A DNA stretch of 64,000 nucleotides from Collimonas arenae (GTDB taxonomy: Bacteria > Pseudomonadota > Gammaproteobacteria > Burkholderiales > Burkholderiaceae_D): positions 5,394,001-5,458,000 of the forward strand of contig NZ_CP009962.1 in assembly GCF_000786695.1 (NCBI RefSeq). The letters run 5' to 3'. Shown here piece by piece: positions 36,964-46,543 of the stretch (within the stretch, counting starts at the first letter, position 1; the number at the start of each line of letters is the position of its first letter). Under the pieces are notes generated by a model. That model was not told the origin of the DNA. It saw nothing but the letters and a program-made list of their open reading frames with translations, and did no database searches. Both the position numbers and the translations under genes were made by a program.

Positions 36964-38658
36964 TCAGGCGGTATGGATATCGTTGAGATGCAACTCATCC
37001 TTCATCGCTTCACGGATCTTGAATTTTTGTATCTTGCCGGTGACCGTCATCGGAAAGGCATCCACAAAACGGATGTAACGCGGCACCTTGTAATACGCAA
37101 TCTGGCCCTGGCAAAAATCGCGCACCGATTGTTCATCCGCACTTTGCCCAGGACGCAAAATAATCCAGGCGCACAGTTCTTCACCGTATTTCGGATCGGG
37201 CACACCAACCACCTGCACGTCCTGGATCGCCGGATGGCGGTACAGAAATTCTTCAATCTCGCGCGGATAGATGTTTTCGCCGCCGCGTATCACCATGTCC
37301 TTCATGCGGCCGACGATGTTGACATACCCTTCGGCGTCCATCACCGCCAGGTCGCCGGTATGCATCCAGCCTTCATCGTCGATCGCTTCGCGCGTCTTTT
37401 CTGCGTCGCCCCAGTAACCGTGCATCACTGAATAACCTAGAGTGCACAATTCGCCGGAACTACCGATCGGCATGATCTCGCCGGATTCCGGATCGACAAT
37501 TTTTACCTGTAAATGCGGCTGCACCGTGCCGACCGTCGAGACCCGTTTCTCCAGCGGCGTGTCAGTCATGCTTTGGCAACTGACCGGGCTGGTTTCCGTC
37601 ATGCCGTAGGCGATCGTGATCTGCTCCAGATGCATGTCGCGCACCACGCGTTTCATGACTTCGATCGGACAGGGCGAACCGGCCATGATGCCGGTGCGCA
37701 GCGTCGACAGATCGAACTCGGCAAAACGCGGATGATCCAGTTCGGCAATGAACATGGTCGGTACACCATGCAGACCGGTGCAGCGCTCTTCCTGCACTGC
37801 CTGCAATACCGAAAGCGGCTCGAAGCCATCATTCGGATAAACGATGGCGGCGCCATGCGTCAGGCACGCCAGATTACCCAGCACCATACCGAAGCAGTGA
37901 TACAGCGGGACCGGAATGCAGAGACGGTCGGCGGCGGTCAGCTTCATTGCTTCGCCGATGAAAAAACCGTTGTTGAGGATATTCCGATGCGTCAGCGTCG
38001 CGCCTTTCGGAAAGCCGGTGGTGCCGCTGGTGAACTGGATGTTGATCGGGTCGGTGGCGCGCAAGGTTGCGCCGATAACGGCCAGCTGCGGATCATCGGC
38101 ATCGCCGCCGGCTACCAGGTCGGCAAAGCGCAGCATGCCCGGCACAACGTCGCTGCTGAGCTGGATCACCGTTTTGAGCGTTGGCAGCCGGGCAGCCTGC
38201 AATTCGCCAGGCTTGGCAGTCGCCAGTTCCGGCGCCAAGGTGCGGATCATTTCCAGATAGTCGCTGGTCTTGAAACTGGTCATCGATATCAACGCCTTGC
38301 AGCCGACCAGGTTGAGCGCATATTCCAGCTCGCTGACCCGATAGGCGGGATTGATATTCACCAGGACGATGCCGGCATAGGCGGTCGCCAGTTGCGTCAG
38401 CAGCCATTCAGCGTTGTTGTGCGACCAGATGCCGATGCGGTCACCTGGCTGCAGGCCGAGCTTGAGCATGGCGCTGGCCAGGCGGCGCGCTTCAAGTTGC
38501 AAGGCGCGATAACTGAAGCGGATTTTTTGATGACGCGATACCAGCGCGTCATTGTCGGCAACGCGTGCCGCCATGTCGTCAAAAAAATGACCGATAGTCT
38601 GTTCGATCAGCGGCGTATCCTGCCTGCCGCGATCAATACTGGAATTCAAATTTGCCAT
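36964..38658 (-). CDS. AMP-forming acyl-CoA synthetase
   Basis: A 564-residue ANL-superfamily ligase. The phosphate loop is [13 protein letters not shown] (around 188-200). [11 protein letters not shown] is motif A5, [27 protein letters not shown] (read in parts) includes motif A8, and the adenylation lysine lies in [10 protein letters not shown] near the C-terminus. It activates a carboxylic acid through acyl-AMP to acyl-CoA. In liu loci such enzymes are thought to activate branched or medium-chain acids such as isovalerate. It is 54 bp upstream of liuB on the same strand. The exact substrate is not readable. Confidence 0.87.
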   Translation of the reverse strand: MANLNSSIDRGRQDTPLIEQTIGHFFDDMAARVADNDALVSRHQKIRFSYRALQLEARRLASAMLKLGLQPGDRIGIWSHNNAEWLLTQLATAYAGIVLVNINPAYRVSELEYALNLVGCKALISMTSFKTSDYLEMIRTLAPELATAKPGELQAARLPTLKTVIQLSSDVVPGMLRFADLVAGGDADDPQLAVIGATLRATDPINIQFTSGTTGFPKGATLTHRNILNNGFFIGEAMKLTAADRLCIPVPLYHCFGMVLGNLACLTHGAAIVYPNDGFEPLSVLQAVQEERCTGLHGVPTMFIAELDHPRFAEFDLSTLRTGIMAGSPCPIEVMKRVVRDMHLEQITIAYGMTETSPVSCQSMTDTPLEKRVSTVGTVQPHLQVKIVDPESGEIMPIGSSGELCTLGYSVMHGYWGDAEKTREAIDDEGWMHTGDLAVMDAEGYVNIVGRMKDMVIRGGENIYPREIEEFLYRHPAIQDVQVVGVPDPKYGEELCAWIILRPGQSADEQSVRDFCQGQIAYYKVPRYIRFVDAFPMTVTGKIQKFKIREAMKDELHLNDIHTA

Positions 38659-38700
38659 GGTCCTGTCCCCTGTTAGCGTTGCTGATGTTTTCCGCGATTT

Positions 38701-39111
38701 TTATTTTTTTCCGGGAAAACTGCCGTCGACATAAAACCAGCGCGGCAATCCATCCGCACCGGTTTCGTACTCACGCACAAAGCGGCTGACTTCGTGCAAA
38801 CGTTCGGCACGGCCGCCGATCTTGTAGCGTGCGACGAACTCTACTGTCGCGCTGTCGCCGTCTGCTTCATGCCTGCGTACATCCAGCCCCAGCCATTTGA
38901 CGCCGGCTTCCGCCACGATGGATTCCTGCGGCCGGGTGCTGCGATGCCAGGTTACCCACAGATAGTCGCCAAGGTCCATCACGTAGGCGCTGTAGCGAGA
39001 GCGCATCAGCGCCAGCGCAGTCGGCGCTACGTCATCGCCATTGTGATAGCGGCCGCAGCACTGCGCGTATTTGCCGCCGCCACAAGGGCAGTCAATGATT
39101 GCAGCCGTCAA
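38701..39111 (-). CDS. YchJ-family SEC-C motif protein
   Basis: A 136-residue protein of the UPF0225/YchJ family. The N-terminal zinc motif CPCGGGKYAQCCGRYH (residues 8-23) is the SEC-C type. The rest is an NTF2-like fold with LMRSRYSAYVMDLGDYLWVTWH. The function is unknown. The start overlaps the stop of the DsbA-like isomerase gene by four bases (ATGA). The gene is probably a passenger of the liu transcript. Confidence 0.88.
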   Translation of the reverse strand: MTAAIIDCPCGGGKYAQCCGRYHNGDDVAPTALALMRSRYSAYVMDLGDYLWVTWHRSTRPQESIVAEAGVKWLGLDVRRHEADGDSATVEFVARYKIGGRAERLHEVSRFVREYETGADGLPRWFYVDGSFPGKK

Positions 39112-39713
39112 ATCTTGCCATCCCTCATAAATGCTTCAAGCTGGTCGAAACGGTCGAAACCCCAGAACGATTCGCCGTCGACAATCACGAACGGCGAGCC
39201 GAACACGCCGCGCGCCATCGCCAGGTCGACTTCCGCTTTCAGCTGGTTCTTGATCGGCAGGCTGTTGATGCCCTCCATCAGGCCGGTAGTATCGACGCCG
39301 CTGTGATGGCCGACTTCCAGCAGGTGCATCGGTTCGCCGATATTGACGCCATCGACGAAGTACGCCTTGTAAATCTGCTTGGCGAATTTGTTGGCCTTGT
39401 CCTCGCCTTGCTTGCCGCGCACCCACAGCACGGCGCGTGCCGCTGCCTGGGTCGAAATCGGAAAGGCGCTCGGACGGTTATAGGGAATACCGTGAAAACG
39501 CGCGCTGCGCTCGAAATCGTGAAACGAATAATCGCCTTTGATCGGTACTTGCGGCAGGGGTACCGAACCAGTGGTCTTGAACACAGGCCCGAGCAGGATC
39601 GGATGCCATTCGACATCGCGCTTGTATTTTGCCGCCAGTTCATCGATGCGGGTGGCAGCGAAGTAACCGTAGGGCGAAGAAAAATCAAAGTAGAAATCAA
39701 TTGCTGCGGCCAT
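39108..39713 (-). CDS. 2-hydroxychromene-2-carboxylate isomerase family protein
   Basis: A 201-residue DsbA-fold protein of the kappa-class glutathione transferase group. The N-terminal DFYFDFSSPYGYFAATR contains the Ser-Pro active-site pair in place of CxxC. PILLGPVFKTTG and the C-terminal FGSPFVIVDGESFWGFDRFDQLE are standard for HCCA isomerases. In aromatic degradation the enzyme isomerises hydroxychromene carboxylate with glutathione. Here no aromatic pathway is nearby, so the natural substrate is uncertain. It overlaps the ychJ-like gene by four bases. Confidence 0.85.
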   Translation of the reverse strand: MAAAIDFYFDFSSPYGYFAATRIDELAAKYKRDVEWHPILLGPVFKTTGSVPLPQVPIKGDYSFHDFERSARFHGIPYNRPSAFPISTQAAARAVLWVRGKQGEDKANKFAKQIYKAYFVDGVNIGEPMHLLEVGHHSGVDTTGLMEGINSLPIKNQLKAEVDLAMARGVFGSPFVIVDGESFWGFDRFDQLEAFMRDGKI

Positions 39714-39762
39714 CTTTTTGCACCTTGTTTAAATCGCAATTCATGAAGTCAGATAACAAAGA

Positions 39763-39805
39763 TCAGCGTGAATCCGTGGAGATTCCACGGAAAAACGCTG
39801 ATCGG
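39763..39805 (-). terminator. Hairpin after the thiolase gene
   Basis: Nested inverted repeats GATCAGCGT/ACGCTGATC and TCCGTGGA/TCCACGGA form a long stem between 39763 and 39805. On the minus strand it is followed by a T-rich stretch (TTTGTTATCT). It lies about 80 bp after the thiolase stop and before the isomerase gene, so it would end or attenuate transcription within the locus. Confidence 0.55.
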
Positions 39806-39882
39806 TTTACAACTTGTCAACTTGTTTGCTATTACTTATTTACTGCTTGCGTTGCAGCCATAGCAAGTACGGCTGCAGGCCA

Positions 39883-41079
39883 TCACACCAGTTCGACGGC
39901 AATCGCGGTGCCTTCGCCGCCGCCGATACATAGCGACGCCACACCGCGCTTGAGGCCTTTAGCCTTCAATGCGCCCAGCAAGGTGACGATGATGCGTGCG
40001 CCGGAAGCGCCGATTGGATGGCCGAGAGCACAGGCGCCGCCGTGGACATTGATCTTGTCGTGCGGGATGTCGTGTTCTTTCATTGCCGCCATTGGCACTA
40101 CGGCGAACGCTTCATTGACTTCATACAGGTCGACGTCGCTGTTTTTCCAGCCGACTTTCTTGTACAGCTTTTCAATCGCGCCGACGGGAGCGGTAGTGAA
40201 CCATTCCGGTTCTTGCGAGTGGCTGGCATGGCCGAGAATGCGGGCGATCGGCGTGCAGCCGAGTTTCTTCGCAGTCGATTCGCGCATCAGCACCAATGCT
40301 GCGGCGCCGTCGTTGATGGAGGACGATGAAGCGGCTGTGATGGTGCCGTCTTTCTTGAACGCTGCGCGCAAGGAAGGGATCTTGTCGATCTTGGCTTTTT
40401 GCGGACCTTCATCCTTGTCGATCACGACTTCGCCGGCGCGGCTGGTAACGGTCACCGGCGCGATTTCCCATTTGAAGGAACCGTCGGCGGTAGCGGCCTG
40501 CGCGCGCTGCACCGAAGCGATGGCGAATGCATCCTGGTCGGCACGGCTGAAATGGTATTTGGCGGCGCATTCTTCGCCGAAAGTACCCATCGAACGGCCG
40601 CCGCCTGTTTCACCTTTGGAATACGCATCTTCCAGGCCATCCAGCATCATGTGGTCGAAAATCATGCCGTGGCCGATACGGTAGCCGCCGCGTGCCTTCG
40701 GGATCAGGTATGGTGCGTTGGTCATCGATTCCATGCCGCCTGCAACTACCACTTCATTGGTTCCCGCCAGCAGGCCGTCGAAGGCGAACATGGTGGCTTG
40801 CATTGCCGAACCGCACACCTTGGAGATGGTGGCGGCGGTCGTTGCGACCGGCAAGCCGGCCTTGATGGTTGCCTGGCGTGCCGGCGCCTGGCCCTGGCCC
40901 GCTTGCAGCACATTGCCGAACAACACGGCATCGACTTGCTCCGGCTTCAGGCCTGCGCGTTCTACCGCGGCCTTGATCGCCACGGCGCCCAGATCACTGG
41001 CGGTCAACGCCGAAAAATCACCCTGAAACGCACCCATTGGAGTACGTGCTGCACCGACGATAACGATTGGGTCATTCAT
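39883..41079 (-). CDS. atoB: Acetyl-CoA C-acetyltransferase
   Basis: A 398-residue biosynthetic-type or degradative thiolase. The acyl-enzyme cysteine is Cys89 in SKVCGSAMQA. The catalytic His354 is in GGACALGHPIGASGAR and Cys384 in CIGGGEG. In this locus it probably splits acetoacetyl-CoA from leucine breakdown into two acetyl-CoA. GGAGAAGCAAC precedes the ATG. It is separated from aceK by 190 bp, in which no other gene is seen, so it may have its own promoter. Confidence 0.93.
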   Translation of the reverse strand: MNDPIVIVGAARTPMGAFQGDFSALTASDLGAVAIKAAVERAGLKPEQVDAVLFGNVLQAGQGQAPARQATIKAGLPVATTAATISKVCGSAMQATMFAFDGLLAGTNEVVVAGGMESMTNAPYLIPKARGGYRIGHGMIFDHMMLDGLEDAYSKGETGGGRSMGTFGEECAAKYHFSRADQDAFAIASVQRAQAATADGSFKWEIAPVTVTSRAGEVVIDKDEGPQKAKIDKIPSLRAAFKKDGTITAASSSSINDGAAALVLMRESTAKKLGCTPIARILGHASHSQEPEWFTTAPVGAIEKLYKKVGWKNSDVDLYEVNEAFAVVPMAAMKEHDIPHDKINVHGGACALGHPIGASGARIIVTLLGALKAKGLKRGVASLCIGGGEGTAIAVELV

Positions 41080-41269
41080 GTTGCTTCTCCAGATTACGAC
41101 AACTTGTAAACCGCTGCGGGGTCGCTTCGGGAGTCACTTGCATCCGTCTGCCATGCCCTGAAACGGCTTTGCTGCCTGGTTGGTCAAAAAATAAAATTCC
41201 AAATAAAACTGATGCCGACATTGAAACTGCTGCGCTGTCAGTGTTGTTGTTTCTACTACTGCCTAACGT

Positions 41270-43045
41270 TTAACCGGATACATGGCTAAAACGGCATTCT
41301 TGTGGATAAGGAAAGACATCGTCGAAATGGCCTTCCAGTATGTGCTGCTTGTGCTGCTGCCAATATTGTTGGGTTAATAAATCGGCGTGGTGCTTGATAA
41401 AATACTTCTTCACGTTTTGATTTCCGAGAAGAAATACACCGAACTGTTCTGGAAAGACATCGTTTTTGGCGATCGAATACCAGGGTTCGGCCGACATTTC
41501 ATCTTCTTCATTGCGCGGCTGCGGGATCGTCCGGAAATTGCAGTCGGTAATGTATTCAATCTCATCATAGTCGTAAAACACGACACGGTTGTGACGCGTC
41601 ACGCCAAAATTTTTGTATAGCATGTCGCCCGGAAAAATATTCGCGGCCACCAGTTCCTTGATGGCATTGCCATATTCGGTGATGCCATGCTCCAGCGCGG
41701 CCTGGTCGTCGTTTTTCTCGGCGTTGCTCAGGTAGATATTGAGCGGCACCATGCGCCGTTCGATATACAGGTGCTTGATGATTATTTCATCGCCTTCTTC
41801 TTCCACCACCGAAGGCGCCACCAGCTTCAGTTCGGCCAGCAATTCGTCGGCAAAGCGGGCACGCGGGAAAGCCACGCTGGAATATTCCAGGGTATCCGCC
41901 ATGCGTCCGACCCGGTCGTGATATTTGACCAGCAGGTATTTTTCCTTGACCAGCGCATTGGTGGTTTCCTTGGGCGCCGGGAAATAATCCTTGATGACCT
42001 TGAACACATAGGGAAACGACGGCAGGGCAAACACCACCATCACCAGGCCGCGGATGCCGGGAGCGATTTCGAAATTGTCCGAGGAATGCCGCAGATGGCG
42101 CAGGAAATCGCGATAAAACAGTGCTTTACCGAGTTTTTGCAAACCCAGGATGGTATAGATTTCGCTGCGCGGCTTGTTCGGCAGCAGGCTGCGCAAAAAC
42201 TGCACGTAGGCCGACGGCACTTCCATATCGACCATGAAGTAGGCGCGCGTGAAAGAAAACAGGACGGTCAGGATCTTGTTATCGAACAGCACCGCATCCA
42301 GCACCAATTTGCCGTCGCTGTCGTGCAGGATGGGCACCACGAACGGATATTCGCGCGGGCCGTTGATCATCTTGCCGACCACGTACGCGCCCTTGTTACG
42401 GTAGAACGCATTCGCCAGCACCTGGATCTGATGGTTCGGCTCCAGCGGCGTGTCGCCGAAGGCCTGGCGGATACGATCTTCGGCCAGCGTGACATCGCGC
42501 TCGAGATCGGCGAACGGCCGTTGCAGCTGGAAATTGGTGATCAGGCGCTTGAGCGTGTAGTGCAGGCCGTCCTTGGCCGGGTAATACACCCGGTAAGTCG
42601 GCAGCGCTTCGTCGGTATCGATGTATTCGGTCGATACCGCCGGCCGCACGAAAATGAAATCGTTATGGAAATAGGTGCGATGCAGGATGTTGCAGCAGAC
42701 CGAATTGAAGAAGGTTTCCGCCAGCTCCGGCTGCTTGTGATAGGTCAGCATGCCGATGTAGTGCAGTTTGACTTCGCGCCAGACCTCATCGGTCAAGTCA
42801 TCCTGGTCGTACTCGTCTTCCAACGCCTGCACGCATTCGCGCACCCGGGCATCGTAGAAACCGATACGTTCACGTGCGGCGAGCTGGGCGGTTTTCCAGT
42901 CGGCCGCTTCGAAATGCTGCTTGGCCAGCACGCTGGCTGCGCGGAACAAACGGTAGTGCTTGTCGAAACCGTCCAAGATCATGCGCGCAGTATCGAAAGC
43001 GATCTGCGACGACAATAATTTCGGAAAGTTTGCAGACGTAATCAC
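41270..43045 (-). CDS. aceK: Isocitrate dehydrogenase kinase/phosphatase AceK
   Basis: A 591-residue bifunctional regulator that phosphorylates and inactivates isocitrate dehydrogenase, diverting isocitrate to the glyoxylate bypass. The N-terminal regulatory half holds [22 protein letters not shown]. The kinase half contains [23 protein letters not shown] (read in parts), with the phosphotransfer [26 protein letters not shown] region near 455-480. The length equals the family norm. The start overlaps the stop of the PLP dehydratase gene by four bases. Being next to leucine catabolism, whose product is acetyl-CoA, is metabolically sensible. Confidence 0.95.
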   Translation of the reverse strand: MITSANFPKLLSSQIAFDTARMILDGFDKHYRLFRAASVLAKQHFEAADWKTAQLAARERIGFYDARVRECVQALEDEYDQDDLTDEVWREVKLHYIGMLTYHKQPELAETFFNSVCCNILHRTYFHNDFIFVRPAVSTEYIDTDEALPTYRVYYPAKDGLHYTLKRLITNFQLQRPFADLERDVTLAEDRIRQAFGDTPLEPNHQIQVLANAFYRNKGAYVVGKMINGPREYPFVVPILHDSDGKLVLDAVLFDNKILTVLFSFTRAYFMVDMEVPSAYVQFLRSLLPNKPRSEIYTILGLQKLGKALFYRDFLRHLRHSSDNFEIAPGIRGLVMVVFALPSFPYVFKVIKDYFPAPKETTNALVKEKYLLVKYHDRVGRMADTLEYSSVAFPRARFADELLAELKLVAPSVVEEEGDEIIIKHLYIERRMVPLNIYLSNAEKNDDQAALEHGITEYGNAIKELVAANIFPGDMLYKNFGVTRHNRVVFYDYDEIEYITDCNFRTIPQPRNEEDEMSAEPWYSIAKNDVFPEQFGVFLLGNQNVKKYFIKHHADLLTQQYWQQHKQHILEGHFDDVFPYPQECRFSHVSG

Positions 43046-43983
43046 AGGCCGAACCGCTCCTTCCAGCCGGCCAGCGCCGCCAGGCTGACGCCGATGCCGC
43101 CGCAGACCACAATCAGCGGCCGTTCATAAGCCGCCAGCACGGGTAATTTCTGGTAGGCGACGGCCAGCGCCGCGCCGCAAGCCGGCTCGACCAAAGTCCG
43201 CATTTCATCGGCAAACGCCAACGTTGCAGCAATTGCCTGGGCGTCACTGACTACTACGCTATGGACTTCATGGCGCTGGGTCCAGGCGAAACATTCTGCC
43301 GCCACGCGCTTGGCGCCGAGCGTGGTCGCAATCGAGGTAATCGCCGGCAAGCTCACCAGCTCGCCCGCGCGTACGGCCGCGTTGAGTGAAGCTGCGCCTT
43401 CGGTTTCCGCTGCAAGCAACGGGATATGCGACAAGCCGTTGCGGTGCAGGCCGCTCAACACGCCGCTCATCAAACCGCCGCCGCCGACCGAACAGATGAC
43501 AACATCGAATTCAACGCCAAGCTGCTTTGCCTGCAGCACCGCTTCATCGATCATGGTGGCGTTGCCGTCCCAGATGTCTGGATGATCGAAAGGCGGAATA
43601 TAGACGCTGCCGGGTTGCTCGCACAGTTGCAGTGCGCGCTGGTTAGCTTCGTCCCAGACGCCGCCGTGGACAATCACCTCTGCGCCGATATCGCGAATGC
43701 GCTGGCAAACCTGGGCTGCTGTAGTCTCAGGAACGACAATGGTAGTTTTGATGTTTAACGCAGCACCGGCGAACGCCGCGGCAAAACCCGCGTTGCCGCC
43801 CGACGGACATACCAGGTGGCTGGCGCCGCCGGCCACCGCGCGCTGGCATAGCAGACCGATGCCGCGCAGCTTGAAGGAACCGGCCGGCTGGGTGTTTTCC
43901 ATCTTCAGCAACACTTGCTTGTCGAGTGCGACGGAAAGTTGCGGATGTCGCAGTAATGCGGTGTGAATATGCAATGAAGTCAT
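43042..43983 (-). CDS. PLP-dependent serine/threonine dehydratase-like enzyme
   Basis: A 313-residue fold-type II PLP enzyme. The Schiff-base lysine is Lys38 in [20 protein letters not shown] binds the substrate carboxylate and [12 protein letters not shown] is the phosphate-binding loop. The size fits a short L-serine or threonine dehydratase without a regulatory domain, similar to eukaryotic serine dehydratases. Likely products are pyruvate or 2-oxobutyrate plus ammonia. It overlaps aceK by four bases (ATGA) and follows liuA by 107 bp. Confidence 0.85.
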   Translation of the reverse strand: MTSLHIHTALLRHPQLSVALDKQVLLKMENTQPAGSFKLRGIGLLCQRAVAGGASHLVCPSGGNAGFAAAFAGAALNIKTTIVVPETTAAQVCQRIRDIGAEVIVHGGVWDEANQRALQLCEQPGSVYIPPFDHPDIWDGNATMIDEAVLQAKQLGVEFDVVICSVGGGGLMSGVLSGLHRNGLSHIPLLAAETEGAASLNAAVRAGELVSLPAITSIATTLGAKRVAAECFAWTQRHEVHSVVVSDAQAIAATLAFADEMRTLVEPACGAALAVAYQKLPVLAAYERPLIVVCGGIGVSLAALAGWKERFGL

Positions 43984-44028
43984 GTTCTTAACGCTGTTGC
44001 CTATTTTTTAATTGTGCCACCAATCAGG

Positions 44029-44074
44029 GGGATTGCAAAACACCTTACAATTTACGCAGCCAGGCTGCAATCCC
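44029..44074 (-). terminator. Possible hairpin after liuA
   Basis: GGGATTGCA (44029-44037) and TGCAATCCC (44066-44074) form a perfect 9-bp stem with a 28-base loop, 17 bp after the liuA stop. No T run follows directly, so this could be an mRNA-stabilising stem rather than a terminator. Confidence 0.35.
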
Positions 44075-44090
44075 TCTGTTACCGGGTTAA

Positions 44091-45275
44091 TCAGCGTGTT
44101 TCCGCAAACAATTCCCGGCCGATCAGCATACGGCGGATTTCACTGGTGCCGGCACCGATTTCATACAGCTTGGCGTCGCGCCACAGGCGTCCCACCGGAT
44201 ATTCATTGATATACCCGTTGCCGCCCAGCGCCTGGATCGCTTCACCCGCCATCCAGGTTGCCTTTTCCGCCGAATACAAGATCGCTCCGGCCGCATCCTT
44301 GCGCAAAGCGCGGGCTGCTGCCGGCGTCTTGGCGCGGTCGCAAGCCTGGCCCACAGCGTATACATATGCCTTGCAAGCCATCATGGTCGAATACATATCA
44401 GCCAATTTGCCCTGCATCAGCTGGAATTCGCCGATGGACTGGCCGAACTGCTTGCGGTCATGCACATACGGCACCACCACATCCATGCATGCTTGCATGA
44501 TACCAAGCGGGCCGCCGGACAAAACGGTGCGCTCGTAGTCCAGGCCGGACATCAGCACATTGACGCCCTTGCCGAGGCCGCCCAGTATGTTTTCAGCCGG
44601 TACTTCGCAATCCTGAAATACCAGCTCGCCGGTGTGCGAACCGCGCATGCCGAGCTTGTCCAGCTTTTGGGCGACGCTGAAACCCTTGAAGCCTTTTTCG
44701 ATCAGGAAAGCGGTCATGCCGCGGGCGCCGGCTTCGATATCCGTTTTGGCGTAGACCACCAGCACATCGGCGTCAGGACCGTTGGTGATCCACATCTTGG
44801 TGCCGTTGAGGACCCAGCGATCCCCCTTCAGCTCGGCGCGCAGCTTCATGCTGACGACGTCAGAACCGGCGTTCGGCTCGGACATGGCAAGGGCGCCGAC
44901 ATGGTCGCCGGAAATCAGTTTCGGCAGGTACTTGGCTTTTTGCTCAGCATTGCCGTTGCGCTTGATCTGGTTCACACACAGATTCGAGTGCGCGCCATAC
45001 GACAAGCCGACCGAAGCTGACGCACGCGAGATTTCTTCCATGGCGATAATATGCGCCAGGTAGCCCATCCCGCTGCCGCCGTATTCTTCTTCGGCGGTGA
45101 TGCCGAGCAGGCCGAGGTCGCCCATTTTCTTCCACAGATCCATGGGAAACTGGTCATTGCGGTCGATCTCGGCGGCGCGCGGAGCGATTTCCGCAGCGGC
45201 GAATTCTTGAATGGCGCTACGCAGGGCGTCGATGTCTTCGCCGTGATCAAAGGTCAGGCCGGGTAGATGAATCAT
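44091..45275 (-). CDS. liuA: Isovaleryl-CoA dehydrogenase
   Basis: A 394-residue acyl-CoA dehydrogenase converting isovaleryl-CoA to 3-methylcrotonyl-CoA with [39 protein letters not shown] and [17 protein letters not shown] are typical. The catalytic Glu is in [14 protein letters not shown] (around 248), the position used by isovaleryl-CoA dehydrogenases rather than by medium-chain enzymes. The C-terminal [30 protein letters not shown] (read in parts) is standard. AAGGAGACAAC precedes the ATG. It follows liuR by 99 bp. Confidence 0.94.
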   Translation of the reverse strand: MIHLPGLTFDHGEDIDALRSAIQEFAAAEIAPRAAEIDRNDQFPMDLWKKMGDLGLLGITAEEEYGGSGMGYLAHIIAMEEISRASASVGLSYGAHSNLCVNQIKRNGNAEQKAKYLPKLISGDHVGALAMSEPNAGSDVVSMKLRAELKGDRWVLNGTKMWITNGPDADVLVVYAKTDIEAGARGMTAFLIEKGFKGFSVAQKLDKLGMRGSHTGELVFQDCEVPAENILGGLGKGVNVLMSGLDYERTVLSGGPLGIMQACMDVVVPYVHDRKQFGQSIGEFQLMQGKLADMYSTMMACKAYVYAVGQACDRAKTPAAARALRKDAAGAILYSAEKATWMAGEAIQALGGNGYINEYPVGRLWRDAKLYEIGAGTSEIRRMLIGRELFAETR

Positions 45276-45374
45276 GTTGTCTCCTTGATTTTCTTCATAA
45301 AATATTTTTATCCACGAAAAATGACAGAAACCTGCTTGTGGCTTTCGTGTTTCTGGTGGATAGGCTTGTTTGAA

Positions 45375-45815
45375 TCAGAATGCGTCCGCGCCACCCTTTT
45401 GGCTGACTGCCGCTACTGCGCCGTGATCGCTTAGCTCGCCGCTATTCAGCAAGCGCCGGCATTCATCCTCGTGGGCAGTAATTTCTTCCAGCGTCACTTC
45501 GATGTCTTCTCGCTGCTGCTCCAGATGCTCGCGGTGGCGGGCCAGCACTTGCAGGAACAGCTCCAGCTGCGGCGCCGAATCCTTGGGGGAATCGTACATA
45601 TCGACCAAGCTTTTGATTTCCGACAAAGTCAAACCCAGGCGCTTGCCGCGCAAGGTCAGCTTCAAACGGGTACGCTCGCGTCCGGCATACACCCGGTTGC
45701 GGCCGCCGGCGCCATCCCGCGACGGGCTGAGCAAACCCTGATCTTCATAGAAGCGGATCGCCCTCGGGGTAATATCGAATTCGCGGGCCAGTTCGGTGAT
45801 GGTGTAAGTCGGCAT
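45375..45815 (-). CDS. liuR: MerR-family regulator LiuR
   Basis: A 146-residue MerR-type regulator. The N-terminal winged helix reads YTITELAREFDITPRAIRFYEDQGLLSP, followed by RNRVYAGRERTRLKLTLRGKRLGLTLSEIKSLVDMYD (read in parts) and a coiled-coil dimer helix (about 82-120). There is no cysteine signature for metals. Position at the head of the leucine locus identifies it as LiuR, which in other proteobacteria represses or activates liu genes according to branched-chain acyl-CoA intermediates. A palindromic operator lies 47-62 bp before its start. Confidence 0.88.
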   Translation of the reverse strand: MPTYTITELAREFDITPRAIRFYEDQGLLSPSRDGAGGRNRVYAGRERTRLKLTLRGKRLGLTLSEIKSLVDMYDSPKDSAPQLELFLQVLARHREHLEQQREDIEVTLEEITAHEDECRRLLNSGELSDHGAVAAVSQKGGADAF

Positions 45816-45848
45816 AGTCAGGTTGGCGGAACAAAAATTTCTGGTTTA

Positions 45849-45877
45849 AGTACAATGGCAGTTAACGTTAACGTAAA
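45849..45877 (-). promoter_or_regulatory. liuR promoter with LiuR operator candidate
   Basis: TTAACGTTAACGTAAA (45862-45877) is a near-perfect palindrome centred on ACGTTAACGT. On the minus strand TTTACG can serve as -35 and TGTACT (45854-45849) as -10 with a 17-bp spacer that contains most of the palindrome. An operator sitting in the spacer is the usual MerR-family layout. I recall similar LiuR sites in proteobacteria but cannot check the consensus. Confidence 0.6.
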
Positions 45878-46543
45878 GCACATTGTAGGCGCGCTGACGA
45901 AAAATGAAAACACCGAAAAACTACTAGCGCCTAAAGTGACGTAGAAGTTGCGATTACTGCCATAGAAGGTGAGATTTTTACCGAGATAAATGAGGCTGGT
46001 CCAAGCCGTTTACCTATACGCTACAGTGCTCTCTCGAAATGCACACGTTGCCGACAGCAATCATCAGGCTACCGCATGTAGTTTTGCACTTGTGCAACAC
46101 TACCCGGATGCCGTCATCGAGCATGATGCAGCCTTCGATAACTTGATTGTCCCCAAGCGCTGGACAACTGCCCACTCGCCGAGACGTACATTGCGATGGG
46201 CCAGAATTGACGCAACGCGGTGAGTTAACTGTCCGAAACCGACCGGCCCGGACGCGACATTCGCAATTGGGATAGTGTGTACATAGTTACAAAAAACGCC
46301 ACGTAATTGACCCAGCGGGAGAAAAGCTGCAGGGAGAGAAGCTGCAATAAGCGGCATTTACTCTTCGAAGGGTACAAAAGCGCTGACGTAGTGCCAATCC
46401 GGCCAATTTTGCCCCCCCCCCCCCGAAACGTAGAAACAGGGAGTGATTGTTGCCACCTGTAAATAATGACAGGTAGATATAACTAAACAAGCATGCGAGT
46501 ATCCAAGCACTTGATTGTTCACGCTCAACGCAGGGAGACTCTC
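45878..46543. other. Gene-poor region between liuR and the lectin-like gene
   Basis: About 660 bp without a convincing gene. Reading frames of 77 codons (45990-46223, plus) and 85 codons (46100-46357, minus) show no recognisable domain or ribosome-binding site and overlap each other. Base composition is uneven. A 13-base C run lies at 46412-46424. The region could hold decayed sequence at the edge of the accessory island. Confidence 0.5.
46412..46424. repeat. Poly-C tract (13 C)
   Basis: A homopolymer of 13 cytosines (preceded by TTTTG, followed by GAAACG), 119 bp before the chosen start of the lectin-like gene. Tracts of this length slip during replication and can change promoter spacing. 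An assembly or sequencing length error is also possible. Confidence 0.85.

Noticed and set aside
39763..39805. Considered as a CRISPR-like or mobile-element repeat
   Set aside because: It is a single nested hairpin after the thiolase gene with a T-rich stretch, better explained as a terminator.
45990..46357. Overlapping small frames on both strands between liuR and the lectin-like gene
   Set aside because: No ribosome-binding sites, no recognisable motifs, and the two overlap; at best decayed sequence.
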